From Candidatus Sulfurimonas marisnigri (GTDB lineage: Bacteria > Campylobacterota > Campylobacteria > Campylobacterales > Sulfurimonadaceae), in contig NZ_CP054493.1 of assembly GCF_015265475.1 (NCBI RefSeq), positions 1,612,001-1,676,000 of the forward strand: DNA of 64,000 bases, written 5' to 3'. The notes beneath the pieces are model-generated. The model had not been told where the DNA came from, did no database searches, and saw nothing but the letters and a program-made list of their open reading frames with translations. Below, piece by piece: positions 26,235-35,237 of this stretch. The stretch's first letter is position 1, and the number at the start of each line of letters is the position of its first letter. The translations under genes and the position numbers were made by a program.

Positions 26235-27472
26235 GTACCCTCTAAAGCACTTTTATCTAACTCTGCTATATCAACACCCAATGCTTTTAATCGCTCTAAA
26301 ACAGGTGGGTGAGTATAGTGAAAAAAGATATATATAGGGTGAGAGAGTGGAAAACTCCTATTCTCTGTCACAAGTTTTTTAAGTGCACTTGCAAGCTCAA
26401 CTTCACCACCAACTCCTGCTAATTCACTCCCCATTTTATCTGCTTCGTACTCATTATGACGACTCACTATACCCATAATTGGCATCATTAAAAAACCTAA
26501 AACTGGCATAAATAGAAGCAGTAAAATAATTAATACATAAGGTGCTTGAGATAGTCCCAACTCCAGATAAAGTGATTCTGGAAGGTTTCCAAAAATTCCA
26601 AACATTGCAAAAAGCATAGCGCCGACTAAACCTATATTTTTATATATATCTCCATGTGCAAAGTGCCCTAGTTCATGGCCTAAAACAGCAAGCAACTCTC
26701 TTGTACTAAGTTTCTCTATCAGTGTGTCAAAAAGTACAACTCTTTTTGCTTTACCAAATCCGCCAAAGTAAGCGTTTAGTCTTGCATCACGCTTACTTGC
26801 ATCACTTACAAACACACCAGAGCTTACAAAACCTGTTTTTTCCATTAGAGATTTTATCTCAGAATCTAGTTTTTCATCTTTAAGAGGAGTTAGTTTGTCA
26901 AAAAACATCGCTCTAAATGCAGGGTAAAGCATATTTATTAAAATAACAACACTAAATATAAAAAGAAAACTCCAAAGCCACCAGAGGGTGAAGTTTGATA
27001 TGATCAAGTAAACACCCCAAACAACAATAGAGCCAAATATAAGTGTCATTGCAAATGAGATAGCAGTATCTTTTATCCATTGAGACATACTTGATTTATT
27101 AAAACCAAATTTTTCGTCTAAAATAAATTTCTCATAATATGAAAATGGCAAAGAGACAACAGAACCTATAATTAAAAACCCCATAACAATGGCAATGTTC
27201 ATTACAGCTTCATTTTCAAACAATATAGTGTTCTCTAAGGCTTTAATACCAAAACCTATCCATATTATAAATAGTAAATAATCTATAAAAGCACTTGCTA
27301 TAGACATCTTCTCTTTTGCAACACTATAGTTACCAGCTTTTAGAAAATCTGCATCTGACAAAAGTACAGCCTTGCCTCTTTTTGCCTGGTTAACATAGCC
27401 TATCTGCATAATACTTGCATAGATAGTAATAAGCACAAAAATAGTATATATACCAATAATCATCATTAACAT
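26216..27472 (-). CDS. M48 family zinc metalloprotease (Ste24-like)
   Basis: A 418-residue integral membrane protease. It has several helices in the N-terminal half (CAAX-protease N-terminal type), the zinc motif 'LAVLGHELGHFAHGD', a downstream 'NEYEADKMGSELAG' with the third zinc ligand, and 'SHPPV'-like 'YTHPPVLERL' near the end. Bacterial Ste24/HtpX relatives degrade misfolded membrane proteins. A second ATG lies two codons downstream. It is transcribed divergently from the ABC cassette at 27598. Confidence 0.88.
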   Translation of the reverse strand: MLMMIIGIYTIFVLITIYASIMQIGYVNQAKRGKAVLLSDADFLKAGNYSVAKEKMSIASAFIDYLLFIIWIGFGIKALENTILFENEAVMNIAIVMGFLIIGSVVSLPFSYYEKFILDEKFGFNKSSMSQWIKDTAISFAMTLIFGSIVVWGVYLIISNFTLWWLWSFLFIFSVVILINMLYPAFRAMFFDKLTPLKDEKLDSEIKSLMEKTGFVSSGVFVSDASKRDARLNAYFGGFGKAKRVVLFDTLIEKLSTRELLAVLGHELGHFAHGDIYKNIGLVGAMLFAMFGIFGNLPESLYLELGLSQAPYVLIILLLLFMPVLGFLMMPIMGIVSRHNEYEADKMGSELAGVGGEVELASALKKLVTENRSFPLSHPIYIFFHYTHPPVLERLKALGVDIAELDKSALEGTCQANI

Positions 27473-27517
27473 TTAAAGACCTTCAAAAAATTTTCGTATT
27501 CTACCATTATTTATCTG

Positions 27518-27530
27518 TGAAATAATTTCA
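27518..27530. promoter_or_regulatory. Palindrome TGAAATAATTTCA between divergent operons
   Basis: A perfect 13-base palindrome with a central A in the 125-base divergent region between the M48 protease and the LolD-like ATPase. It resembles a shortened Fur-family site (TGATAAT-N-ATTATCA) but each arm lacks one base. The TAAAAT at about 27573 is a possible -10 for the plus-strand operon. The regulator is unknown. Confidence 0.4.
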
Positions 27531-27597
27531 TAACTATTTATAATATTTCTTATTGTTATTAATTATTAGATAAAATATAGAAAACAGAGGGGCTAAT

Positions 27598-28281
27598 ATG
27601 ATATCAAACCAAAATGTCAGTAAAGTATATAAAATGGGAGAGGTTGATTTAACAGTTTTAAAAGACCTAAACCTTCAAATAAAACACGGTGAGTTTGTTG
27701 CAATTGTTGGACCAAGTGGTAGTGGAAAAAGTACCGTATTAAATCTGCTTGGATGTTTGGACAAGCCTACTGACGGTAAAATATTTATAGATGAAACGGA
27801 TGTAACTCAGCTAGACACCACAGCCTTAGCAAATTTCAGAGGTGAAAACATAGGTTTTATTTTTCAAAGTTTTAACCTCATTCCAGTTCTTTCAGTTTAT
27901 GAGAACATTGAGTATCCTTTAATTATGATTCAAAACTTACCAGAAAAAGAGCGCCGTGAGAGAATCATGACTCTGCTTAAAGATGTTGACATGTTAGACC
28001 AAAAAGACAAATTTCCAGATCAACTTTCAGGTGGACAACGACAACGAGTCGCTATTGCAAGAGCCTTAGTAACTAAGCCTAAGATTGTCTTTGCTGATGA
28101 GCCTACCGCAAACCTAGATACTCATACATCAAATCAGATTATCACTCTTATGCGCAATATTCAAAAAGAGTTTAACACTACCTTTATCTTCGCTACTCAT
28201 GATGAAAAAATTGTTACTGCAGTAGACAGAATCATTACACTTGTTGATGGTGTTGTTACAGATGATAAAAGGGTTGCATAA
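27598..28281 (+). CDS. ABC transporter ATPase, LolD type
   Basis: A 227-residue ATPase with Walker A 'GPSGSGKSTVLN', Q-loop 'FIFQSFNLIPVLSVYENI', signature 'LSGGQRQRVAIARA', Walker B 'IVFADEPTANLD' and 'ATHDEKI'. It belongs to the LolD/MacB group that powers FtsX-type permeases. It is first of a four-gene operon with a permease, a LolA-like carrier and an outer-membrane protein, preceded by AGAGGGG. The canonical lipoprotein LolCDE system is an alternative, but the extra outer-membrane partner suggests a specialised route. Confidence 0.9.
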   Translation: MISNQNVSKVYKMGEVDLTVLKDLNLQIKHGEFVAIVGPSGSGKSTVLNLLGCLDKPTDGKIFIDETDVTQLDTTALANFRGENIGFIFQSFNLIPVLSVYENIEYPLIMIQNLPEKERRERIMTLLKDVDMLDQKDKFPDQLSGGQRQRVAIARALVTKPKIVFADEPTANLDTHTSNQIITLMRNIQKEFNTTFIFATHDEKIVTAVDRIITLVDGVVTDDKRVA

Positions 28282-29519
28282 TGAAAAATATAATAAAAAT
28301 TTCTTTTAGAAATCTACTTAGAAGCGGCAGAAGGACTCTCTTGACAGCTAGTCTTATTACTATCGGTGTGATGTTTGTTTTAATCTACTCAGCACTCTCT
28401 GGCAGTTTTAAAGCCTATATGGTTGGACAGGTTACTGACTCAATGTTGGGACATTTGCAAATTCACAGAAAAGGGTATGTAGCCTCTGTTGACAACTTGC
28501 CACTTAACAAAAACCTTAATGAGAAACAAATAGCTAAAATAGCTGAAATTTTAGATGAGAGCCCTTTTATTGAGAGTTATGCACTACGCCTTAAACTCGG
28601 TTCAATGTTCTCCAATTATATAGAATCAACAAGTATTAGATTAAACGGTATTGACCCGCAAAAAGAGTCTAAAACTCTTCCTCTGTTTGAATCACGCATA
28701 CAAGGTGCAACAATAGACTCACTTAAAGAGGGGACTATCTTAGTGCCGGAGTTATTGGCAAAAGGGATGCAGGTTAAAACAGGAGACACAGTAGTTTTAG
28801 TTGCTACAAACCAAAAAGGCTCTGTCAATGGGCTTAACTTTATGGTTACAGGAAGCGTAGAAGCTGCTTCAGGACCAGGTGGAAGAGATGGTTATATTCA
28901 TATCAATGATGTTAAAAAGCTTCTTAGACTAAAAGAGGTAGAGATAAGTGAAGTGGTAATTAGACTTAAAGATGTTAACAATTTAGAAAAAGCCATGAAG
29001 GAACTAGCGCCACTAACTAAGTTTACCAACCAAAAAGGGAAGCCTGTTTTTGAAGTGCACTCATGGAGACAACTTAGCCCTTTTTACAACATTGTTAAAA
29101 TGCTAAACCTTATGGATATATCTATTAAAATCATCTTAATCTCAATAGTACTTATTTCTGTTTTAAATGTAATGGTAATGAGCGTTTATGAACGTATTAA
29201 AGAGATAGGAACCATAGCAGCTATGGGTACAACACCAAGCACGATTACTAAGCTATTTTTAACGGAGGGCTTAATGCTTGGTGTATTTGGTACTATTTTA
29301 GGAAGTATTATCTCTTATGGAATTATTTTTATAATCAATGCTATTGGTATAACTTTTGCCTTTGGTAGACAAGCTGAAATAACACTAAACCCTGTTCTAC
29401 ACTTCAATGAGATGGTAATAGTAAGTGTTATAGTAATAATAATCTCTCTTATTGCTTCAATCTCTCCTGCTAGAAAAGCAGCGAAGCTCAACCCAGTTGA
29501 CGCTTTAAGACAAAACTAG
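28281..29519 (+). CDS. FtsX/LolE-type ABC permease
   Basis: A 412-residue permease with four helices: one N-terminal (about 20-42), a large periplasmic domain, and three at the C-terminus. The family segment 'YERIKEIGTIAAMGTTPSTIT' lies before the third helix and 'SISPARKAAKLNPVDALR' ends the protein, as in LolC/LolE and MacB. Its ATG overlaps the ATPase stop (one shared base). It works with the neighbouring ATPase, probably extracting a lipid-anchored or hydrophobic substrate from the inner membrane. Confidence 0.88.
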   Translation: MKNIIKISFRNLLRSGRRTLLTASLITIGVMFVLIYSALSGSFKAYMVGQVTDSMLGHLQIHRKGYVASVDNLPLNKNLNEKQIAKIAEILDESPFIESYALRLKLGSMFSNYIESTSIRLNGIDPQKESKTLPLFESRIQGATIDSLKEGTILVPELLAKGMQVKTGDTVVLVATNQKGSVNGLNFMVTGSVEAASGPGGRDGYIHINDVKKLLRLKEVEISEVVIRLKDVNNLEKAMKELAPLTKFTNQKGKPVFEVHSWRQLSPFYNIVKMLNLMDISIKIILISIVLISVLNVMVMSVYERIKEIGTIAAMGTTPSTITKLFLTEGLMLGVFGTILGSIISYGIIFIINAIGITFAFGRQAEITLNPVLHFNEMVIVSVIVIIISLIASISPARKAAKLNPVDALRQN

Positions 29520-29529
29520 GATTTTTCTA

Positions 29530-30243
29530 ATGAAATTATTTGCCATATTACTCACACTAAGCACAATGCTGTTAGCGGAAACTCTATTAGAGACAATTGA
29601 CAGAAAACTAACACCCGTCTCTGCACAAATGTATAAAAAACTTATAAACATTGAGCCTGATGGCTCTAAAAAAGAGTTTATGATGTTTCAAGCAAAAAAA
29701 GACAAAGATAAAATGGTTTCACTGTTCTTATCTCCAGATAGTGAAAAAGGTCGTGCAACTCTACGTCTCGGTGATAACATGTGGCTCTACATCCCAAATG
29801 TTGGAAGACCTCTACGAATTACGTCAATGCAGTCTGTTGTAGGAGGTGTTTTTAACAATGCTGATATTATGAGGCTTGATTTTAGCACTGAGTACGATGT
29901 TGTAACCCAAGAGAAAAAAGAAGATTTTATACTTCTTAATCTAAAAGCAAAAAATGACACTGTCTCCTACGATAAACTTGTAATGCAGGTTAATAAAAAA
30001 ACTCTTACACCTATGGAGGTGGAGTGTTATACTTCTACTAAGATGCTGATTAAAACACTCTACTACAAAGAATCAAAAGACTTTGGTGATGGAATTGTCC
30101 GCCCTTCTGTTGTTGAGACTATCTCTCCTATGTATAAAGGTTATAAATCTATTATGATTTACGGAAAAATCACACCTAAAAAATTTCCTGATGAAGCATT
30201 TACTTTAGACTCTCTTGCAAACGCTTCAGAACTTAGAAGATAG
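29530..30243 (+). CDS. LolA-like outer-membrane lipoprotein-sorting protein
   Basis: A 237-residue exported protein (signal peptide to about 16, cleavage near 'LLA-ET'). The mature part has the half-barrel pattern of COG2834: repeated strands such as 'KEFMMFQAKKDKDKMVSLFL', 'LWLYIPNVGRPLRI'-type and 'VVTQEKKEDFILLNLKAK'. Such proteins carry acylated substrates through the periplasm. It lies between the ABC permease and an outer-membrane protein, which fits a transport chain from inner to outer membrane. Confidence 0.8.
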   Translation: MKLFAILLTLSTMLLAETLLETIDRKLTPVSAQMYKKLINIEPDGSKKEFMMFQAKKDKDKMVSLFLSPDSEKGRATLRLGDNMWLYIPNVGRPLRITSMQSVVGGVFNNADIMRLDFSTEYDVVTQEKKEDFILLNLKAKNDTVSYDKLVMQVNKKTLTPMEVECYTSTKMLIKTLYYKESKDFGDGIVRPSVVETISPMYKGYKSIMIYGKITPKKFPDEAFTLDSLANASELRR

Positions 30244-30247
30244 TTAT

Positions 30248-31372
30248 TTGTTAAGAGTTCTACTTCCAATCCTTATCTCTTTGTCACTTATTGCTGACGA
30301 GTACACATTTGACATTGGGGAAGTAGAACCTAAAACATATGAGTACAACGGTTATATGCGACTTGACAACAGAGTTCAGAAACTTGATAATACGGATGAT
30401 GATTATCAAAACTCTCTTCATCTAGAGGGGCTGTTTAATTTTTCTTACTTTTACGAAAATATCACATTTAAAACCTCTATAATGGCTACTTATGACCATA
30501 TCAAAGATAAAACATCACAAAGCTACTTCCCAATCAATGAGCTTTATGCTGAAGCCAAACTGAATGAAAATCACACCGTTTTGCTTGGAAAAGAATCTCT
30601 CGGATGGGGTAAAGGATACTTTTTCAATCCAGTTGCTTTTTTTGACAGACCAAAAGACCCGCTCCAACCGACACTCTCACGAGAAGGCTTTGTAATAGGA
30701 AAGTATAACTACAATAAAAGTTTTAACAGCAATTTAAAAAATATCTCTCTTGACCTTGTATATCTGCGTGCTAGCGACTCACTTAATAAAGATTACTATA
30801 CCCTTGCTACAAATAAAGAAAAATCAAACAACATTGCTATGCGTCTTTACCTTCTTTGGTATGACACGGATATAGATGTAATTTACAACTATTCAGATAT
30901 AGCTAATGATAAGATAGGCTTTGACTTCTCCAAAAATATTCAAACAAACTTTGAAGTTCATGGTGAATATGCTAAAGTTATTGATGACAATTACTCATAT
31001 CTTTTAGGTATCCGCTATCTAACTGAGTTTGAATTAACAATAATTAGTGAATATATCTATCAATCAGAGGGTTTAAACAAAGAGCAGATTAAAACATCAA
31101 TGCTCACACTTCCATTTATTGCAAAAGATTATCTCATTACATCCATTTCTCAAAAAGAGCCTTTTGACCTGCTATATTTTAGTATATACTATAACAATAT
31201 GACAAACCTTCAAGACCTCTCACGACAAAATAAAGTTGGTGCTACTTATAGTTTTAGCAATAATATAGATGTTGACTTCTCTTATAACATAAACAGTGGT
31301 TCAGGTTTGAGTGAGTTTGGGAAAAAACAGGTGAGTGATTTTGTATGGTTAAGAGTGACTTGGAACTACTAA
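30248..31372 (+). CDS. Outer-membrane beta-barrel protein of the Lol-like cassette
   Basis: Reads as a signal peptide followed by about 350 residues of alternating, aromatic-terminated strands ('FVWLRVTWNY' at the end), typical of an outer-membrane barrel. I place the start at TTG 30248, five bases after the preceding stop and behind AGAAGA. This gives a clean signal peptide, whereas the longer frame from 30215 overlaps the upstream gene. It contains 'LLGKESLGWGKGYFFNP', a motif I associate with barrels accompanying LolA-like carriers. It probably receives or exports the cassette's substrate. Confidence 0.7.
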   Translation: MLRVLLPILISLSLIADEYTFDIGEVEPKTYEYNGYMRLDNRVQKLDNTDDDYQNSLHLEGLFNFSYFYENITFKTSIMATYDHIKDKTSQSYFPINELYAEAKLNENHTVLLGKESLGWGKGYFFNPVAFFDRPKDPLQPTLSREGFVIGKYNYNKSFNSNLKNISLDLVYLRASDSLNKDYYTLATNKEKSNNIAMRLYLLWYDTDIDVIYNYSDIANDKIGFDFSKNIQTNFEVHGEYAKVIDDNYSYLLGIRYLTEFELTIISEYIYQSEGLNKEQIKTSMLTLPFIAKDYLITSISQKEPFDLLYFSIYYNNMTNLQDLSRQNKVGATYSFSNNIDVDFSYNINSGSGLSEFGKKQVSDFVWLRVTWNY

Positions 31373-31381
31373 GGTTATTGA

Positions 31382-31672
31382 TTACAATACATAATCAACA
31401 ACCTTAGACTCTAATGTTACAGACTTTATAAGCTCCACTACTTTTAGATGCTCCGGGTGAACGGCATAATCTTGCAAATCCTCTTTTGTATCAAATGTTG
31501 AGTATAGTGACATGTCAAATGCTCTCTCGGTTCGTGAAAAATCAACTCCAACTTCCATAGATTTTAGAGTTGGTATCAGCTCTACTAAGGCGTTTAACCT
31601 CTTTACTACTTCTTCTATATTTGCATCTCTGTTTTGCTCTTTGAATTTAAACATTACTATATGAACTATCAT
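31382..31672 (-). CDS. Dabb (stress-responsive A/B barrel) family protein
   Basis: A 96-residue protein with the Dabb ferredoxin-like fold: 'MIVHIVMFKFKEQN' at the start, 'PTLKSMEVGVDFSRTERAFDMSLYSTFDTKEDLQDYAVHPEH' in the middle and a closing 'SKVVDYVL' strand. These form dimeric barrels; most bacterial members have no known function, and some act on small aromatics or polyketides. It follows the SLC13 gene by about 55 bases and may be separately expressed. Confidence 0.82.
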   Translation of the reverse strand: MIVHIVMFKFKEQNRDANIEEVVKRLNALVELIPTLKSMEVGVDFSRTERAFDMSLYSTFDTKEDLQDYAVHPEHLKVVELIKSVTLESKVVDYVL

Positions 31673-31727
31673 TATAAACCTTTACTATATTTGATGGAAT
31701 CTTATCTAAGCAGAGCAAATGCACCCC

Positions 31728-33083
31728 TTAAAGAATCCCTTTCCAGAAAAACTGGGCAATCATTACTATTAAAAATATTCCAACAAGATTGAGAACCAAG
31801 CCGTATCTCGCCATCTCTTTAACAGATACCGCTCCACTGCTCATGGCAATTGCATTTGGTGGCGTGGCGATTGGGAGCATAAAAGCATAACTGGCACATA
31901 TCGTTGCTACCATCATAAAGAGAGTTGTGTTTATACCTGTTTGCTCTGCTACTGCATATATAACAGGAAGCATTATAGAGATTAGTGCAGTGTTTGAAGT
32001 TATCTCTGTTGTAAAAGTAATAAGCATAGCTACACTAAAAAGCAGAAGTATTGGAGGTAAAGCTGTCATAACTATTAGATAAGATGCAACTTCATCTGCC
32101 AAGCCTGTTTCGCTAAAAGCTTTTGCAATACTAAACCCTGCGCCAAATAAAAACATAATTCTATATGGGATTTTTGCTTTATCATCCATCCAGTCAAGTA
32201 TGCTAAATAGTGGTGCGAAGAGTAAAAGACCACATGTAAGTAAAAGTCCAGCTTCACTTAGTCCAAGTCCATTCCAGTATGGTTTTATAGGTGCGTTTAT
32301 CAAAAGTAAAACTACTAGACCGGCAATTAGATATAACACTTTTTTTTGGTTTATGTCTAAAGTTTTATTTTCGCTATCTATTGAAATATTAATATCTTTT
32401 ACACCAATGCTAAGAAGAGAAGCAACTACGAAGAACATCATAAAAACTAAAGGAGCAGCCATCCACATCCACTGAAAAAATGGTATAGCTTCCATTGCTT
32501 TATCCTGCATAATCCCAAGCAAAATAAGGTTCGGAGGAGTGCCAATAGGGGTTAATATTCCGCCAACGCTAGCACCATAAGCTATTGCCAGAGCAAATCT
32601 CATTTTAAGTCTTAAATTATCTGTTATAAAAAGAGCAATAGAGATTAGTAAAAGTGTTGTTGTAGTATTTGAGAGCACTGAGCTAAGTATCCCGGATGTA
32701 ATGGTTAGTGAGAAAATTATACCCTTTGGAGTTGATGGAAAAATAGAGAGCATTTTATCTGCTATCCAAGTGTGAAGATGCGTTTTCTCAACTGCGATAG
32801 CAAGTAAAAAACCGCCTAAAAATAAAAATATAATAGGGTGAGAGTAGTTTGCTGTTGTCTCCTTGGTAGTCAAAATTGAAAAAGCTGGAAATAAAATGAT
32901 TGGCAAAAGAGAAACCACACCCAAAGGGAGCCCCTCATTTGTCCACAGAGTAACCAAAAGAGCAATAAGCCCTAGAAGTGAAGCTTGTTGAGTTGTAAAA
33001 ACACTTAAAGATAGAGCGAAGACTAAAGCACCTATAAAAATTCCAATAGCTATCTTTTTAAACTGCTGCGTATGTTCACCCAT
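31728..33083 (-). CDS. SLC13/DASS family sodium-coupled anion transporter
   Basis: A 451-residue membrane protein with about 12 helices and two characteristic SNT motifs, 'LSNTTTTLLLIS' in the first half and 'TSNTALISIMLP' in the second, which build the sodium and substrate sites of DASS carriers. Another family segment is 'GTPPNLILLG' with its counterpart 'ATPPNAIAMSSG'. Likely substrates are C4-dicarboxylates or sulfate; sequence alone does not decide. It follows the LRR kinase gene directly, with no gap. Confidence 0.88.
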   Translation of the reverse strand: MGEHTQQFKKIAIGIFIGALVFALSLSVFTTQQASLLGLIALLVTLWTNEGLPLGVVSLLPIILFPAFSILTTKETTANYSHPIIFLFLGGFLLAIAVEKTHLHTWIADKMLSIFPSTPKGIIFSLTITSGILSSVLSNTTTTLLLISIALFITDNLRLKMRFALAIAYGASVGGILTPIGTPPNLILLGIMQDKAMEAIPFFQWMWMAAPLVFMMFFVVASLLSIGVKDINISIDSENKTLDINQKKVLYLIAGLVVLLLINAPIKPYWNGLGLSEAGLLLTCGLLLFAPLFSILDWMDDKAKIPYRIMFLFGAGFSIAKAFSETGLADEVASYLIVMTALPPILLLFSVAMLITFTTEITSNTALISIMLPVIYAVAEQTGINTTLFMMVATICASYAFMLPIATPPNAIAMSSGAVSVKEMARYGLVLNLVGIFLIVMIAQFFWKGIL

Positions 33084-34340
33084 CTAAAACACCATCTCTT
33101 CAAACAGTGGTCTGCTCTGTACATCTTCGCTCATGCACTTGTTTCTTAACACATCAAGACTCTTATACGATTGTTCATCTTTTTTATCACAGCGAACTAA
33201 CATGTCATCTAGAAGACATCCAAAAGCTCGTACTTCTATTTTTTCATAATCTCTATTTTCTTTATCATAAAAACTTGCAGCTCCAAAATCACCTAAGTAA
33301 CATTTATACTCGTTGTTAATTAAAATATTGTGAGCATAAAGGTCACCATGCATCAAACCCTTATTATGTAGATGAGAAGCAGCGGAGACTATAGCTTTTG
33401 CAATTTTATAAATGGATTCTATACTGAACTCTCTACCCTCTTCATATATATCTCTTGTACATGTATCAAAGTTTGGCGGAAGGCCTAGATTTTCAAAAAT
33501 GGCTGGTATGTATTCTAAAAGAAGACCTAAACGCTCATCTCCTTTTATCTTCGCAAATACTTTAATAAGATTTTCATGCTCACCAACACTCATACATGCA
33601 TTCATCTCATCTTTTGCATATCCATCGCTAGTTACGGCACCCTTAAAAAACTTAATGGCTACATCTTTGTCTAACTTTTTCATATACCCCTTAAATATTT
33701 TACCTGAAGCACCCTCACCTAATAGTTCTTTCACCTCTATCTCTTCATAAGCTATCTCTTTGTGGTTTGTCTCAGGACTCTCAACACATGGATTACCAGA
33801 GAATGCCAACCATGAAAGTTTTGGAAGTGTTAATAACCAAGATGGTATCTCTTGTAGTTGATTTGCGGATAAACGAAGTAGCTCTAGATTTTTACACTCT
33901 GCCATCGAGTCTGGAAGATAAGTTAGTTGGTTACCAGCAAGTGGAAACTTTTGCAGTTTTGATAGTTTACCGATGGAGTTTGGCAAGCTTTTAAGTCTGT
34001 TATCTGTCAAGATAAGCCAACTAATACTAAGAGGTAATATTTCTTCATCAAAGTGTTCTATTTGATTTGCTTTTAAACCTAACATGTAAAGATTTTCACA
34101 CTCTTTAAATGCAGATGGCATACTAGTAAAGTTATTATATGAAAAGAAGGCAATCTTTAGTTTTTTAAGTCTGCTTAACTCTGATGGGATATGAGAAAGT
34201 AAGTTATTACTTAAATCTAAAAACTCCAAGGTATCTGCTAGCTCAAATATCTCATGTGGAAAAGATGTAAGATTCTCAGATATAGAGAGTTGTTTAGTCC
34301 CTTTTAGCTCGCCTGAGCGAAGTTGTGCTAAGGTTTGCAT
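33084..34340 (-). CDS. Leucine-rich-repeat protein kinase
   Basis: A 418-residue soluble fusion. Residues about 17-182 are leucine-rich repeats of roughly 23 residues (for example 'LDLSNNLLSHIPSEL', 'LRLSANQLQEIP'). Residues about 198-418 are a eukaryotic-type protein kinase: P-loop GEGASG 208-213, lysine 230 in 'VAIKFF', helix-C glutamate 245, catalytic 'HGDLYAHN' with D333 and N338, and DFG at 351-353. All catalytic residues are present, so it is probably active. There is no membrane helix. It is sandwiched between gpsA and an SLC13 transporter in one operon; the target is unknown. Confidence 0.85.
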   Translation of the reverse strand: MQTLAQLRSGELKGTKQLSISENLTSFPHEIFELADTLEFLDLSNNLLSHIPSELSRLKKLKIAFFSYNNFTSMPSAFKECENLYMLGLKANQIEHFDEEILPLSISWLILTDNRLKSLPNSIGKLSKLQKFPLAGNQLTYLPDSMAECKNLELLRLSANQLQEIPSWLLTLPKLSWLAFSGNPCVESPETNHKEIAYEEIEVKELLGEGASGKIFKGYMKKLDKDVAIKFFKGAVTSDGYAKDEMNACMSVGEHENLIKVFAKIKGDERLGLLLEYIPAIFENLGLPPNFDTCTRDIYEEGREFSIESIYKIAKAIVSAASHLHNKGLMHGDLYAHNILINNEYKCYLGDFGAASFYDKENRDYEKIEVRAFGCLLDDMLVRCDKKDEQSYKSLDVLRNKCMSEDVQSRPLFEEMVF

Positions 34341-34346
34341 TTAAAC

Positions 34347-35237
34347 CTAACTCGACAGTAAGTCTCTTAAAGACTCTTGTGGATTTTTGCCCTCTAGCAT
34401 CTCGTAGACCTCTTTGGCAATTGGAAGATACAAATTACGAAGCTGAGAGATTTCATGTAATGCGTAAGTAGTTCCTATCCCCTCCGCTACTTCTCCCAAC
34501 TCCTCGAGAATATCCTCTTGAGTTCTCCCTTTTGCTAAACCTAAACCGACGCGAAAGTTTCTTGACATGTTAGATGATGCAGTTAGAAAAAGATCTCCTG
34601 CTCCGCTAAGTCCCAAAAAACTATCCTCTTTTGCTCCGTAATGAAGACCAAACCTCTGCATCTCAACTAGTCCGCGAGATATAAGAGCTGCTGCTGCATT
34701 TTTACCAAGTCCTAACCCCTCGCAAATTCCAGCAGCTATGGCTATTACATTTTTATAAGCACCTGCAACCTCTGCGCCAATTACATCAGTTGACGTGTAT
34801 GTTTTTATAAAAGATGGGAATAGAGATGATAACTCTTTACTTAGCTCTTCATTTTTAGAATTGATTACTAAAGCCGTAGGAAGCGACTGCATAACCTCTG
34901 TTGCAAATGATGGGCCTGAAAGAAAAGCAATGTTAGATTCAGGAATATGGTTTGCATAAATATCATTTAAAAATCTACCAGTCGTTGCTTCTATGCCTTT
35001 AGATGCAACTAAAATCTTTTGGTTTGTAAATACAAAATTTTCTTCAAGCCAAGATGCTATTTGTTGTGCTGGTACTGTAATAATCAAATATTCACATTTT
35101 AATATTTCTTCCAATGAAACAAAATTTTTCATCTCTCTTGGTCTTCTTGAAGTTATAAAAACATCACTTTTCTCACTTAATGCGAAGGCTAAAGCCGAAC
35201 CCCATTTACCTGCTCCTATAACACCAACTTTACTCAC
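34347..35237 (-). CDS. gpsA: NAD(P)-dependent glycerol-3-phosphate dehydrogenase
   Basis: Makes sn-glycerol 3-phosphate for phospholipid synthesis. At 296 residues it is slightly short but complete. It shows 'VIGAGKWGSALAFAL' (NAD site), 'VASKGIEATTGRFLND', 'FLSGPSFATEVMQ' and the catalytic lysine region 'AGAYKNVIAIAAGICEGLGLG', with 'GLSGAGDLFLT' after it. It overlaps the RCK gene upstream by four bases. In Campylobacter, as I recall, gpsA is beside gatB; here two channel genes lie between them. Confidence 0.94.
   Translation of the reverse strand: MSKVGVIGAGKWGSALAFALSEKSDVFITSRRPREMKNFVSLEEILKCEYLIITVPAQQIASWLEENFVFTNQKILVASKGIEATTGRFLNDIYANHIPESNIAFLSGPSFATEVMQSLPTALVINSKNEELSKELSSLFPSFIKTYTSTDVIGAEVAGAYKNVIAIAAGICEGLGLGKNAAAALISRGLVEMQRFGLHYGAKEDSFLGLSGAGDLFLTASSNMSRNFRVGLGLAKGRTQEDILEELGEVAEGIGTTYALHEISQLRNLYLPIAKEVYEMLEGKNPQESLRDLLSS

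Noticed and set aside
29530-30243. Reading the LolA-like protein as the canonical LolA
   Set aside because: It belongs to the wider lipoprotein-sorting superfamily, is longer than LolA, and its operon with a barrel differs from the lolA setting; the gene symbol was therefore withheld.
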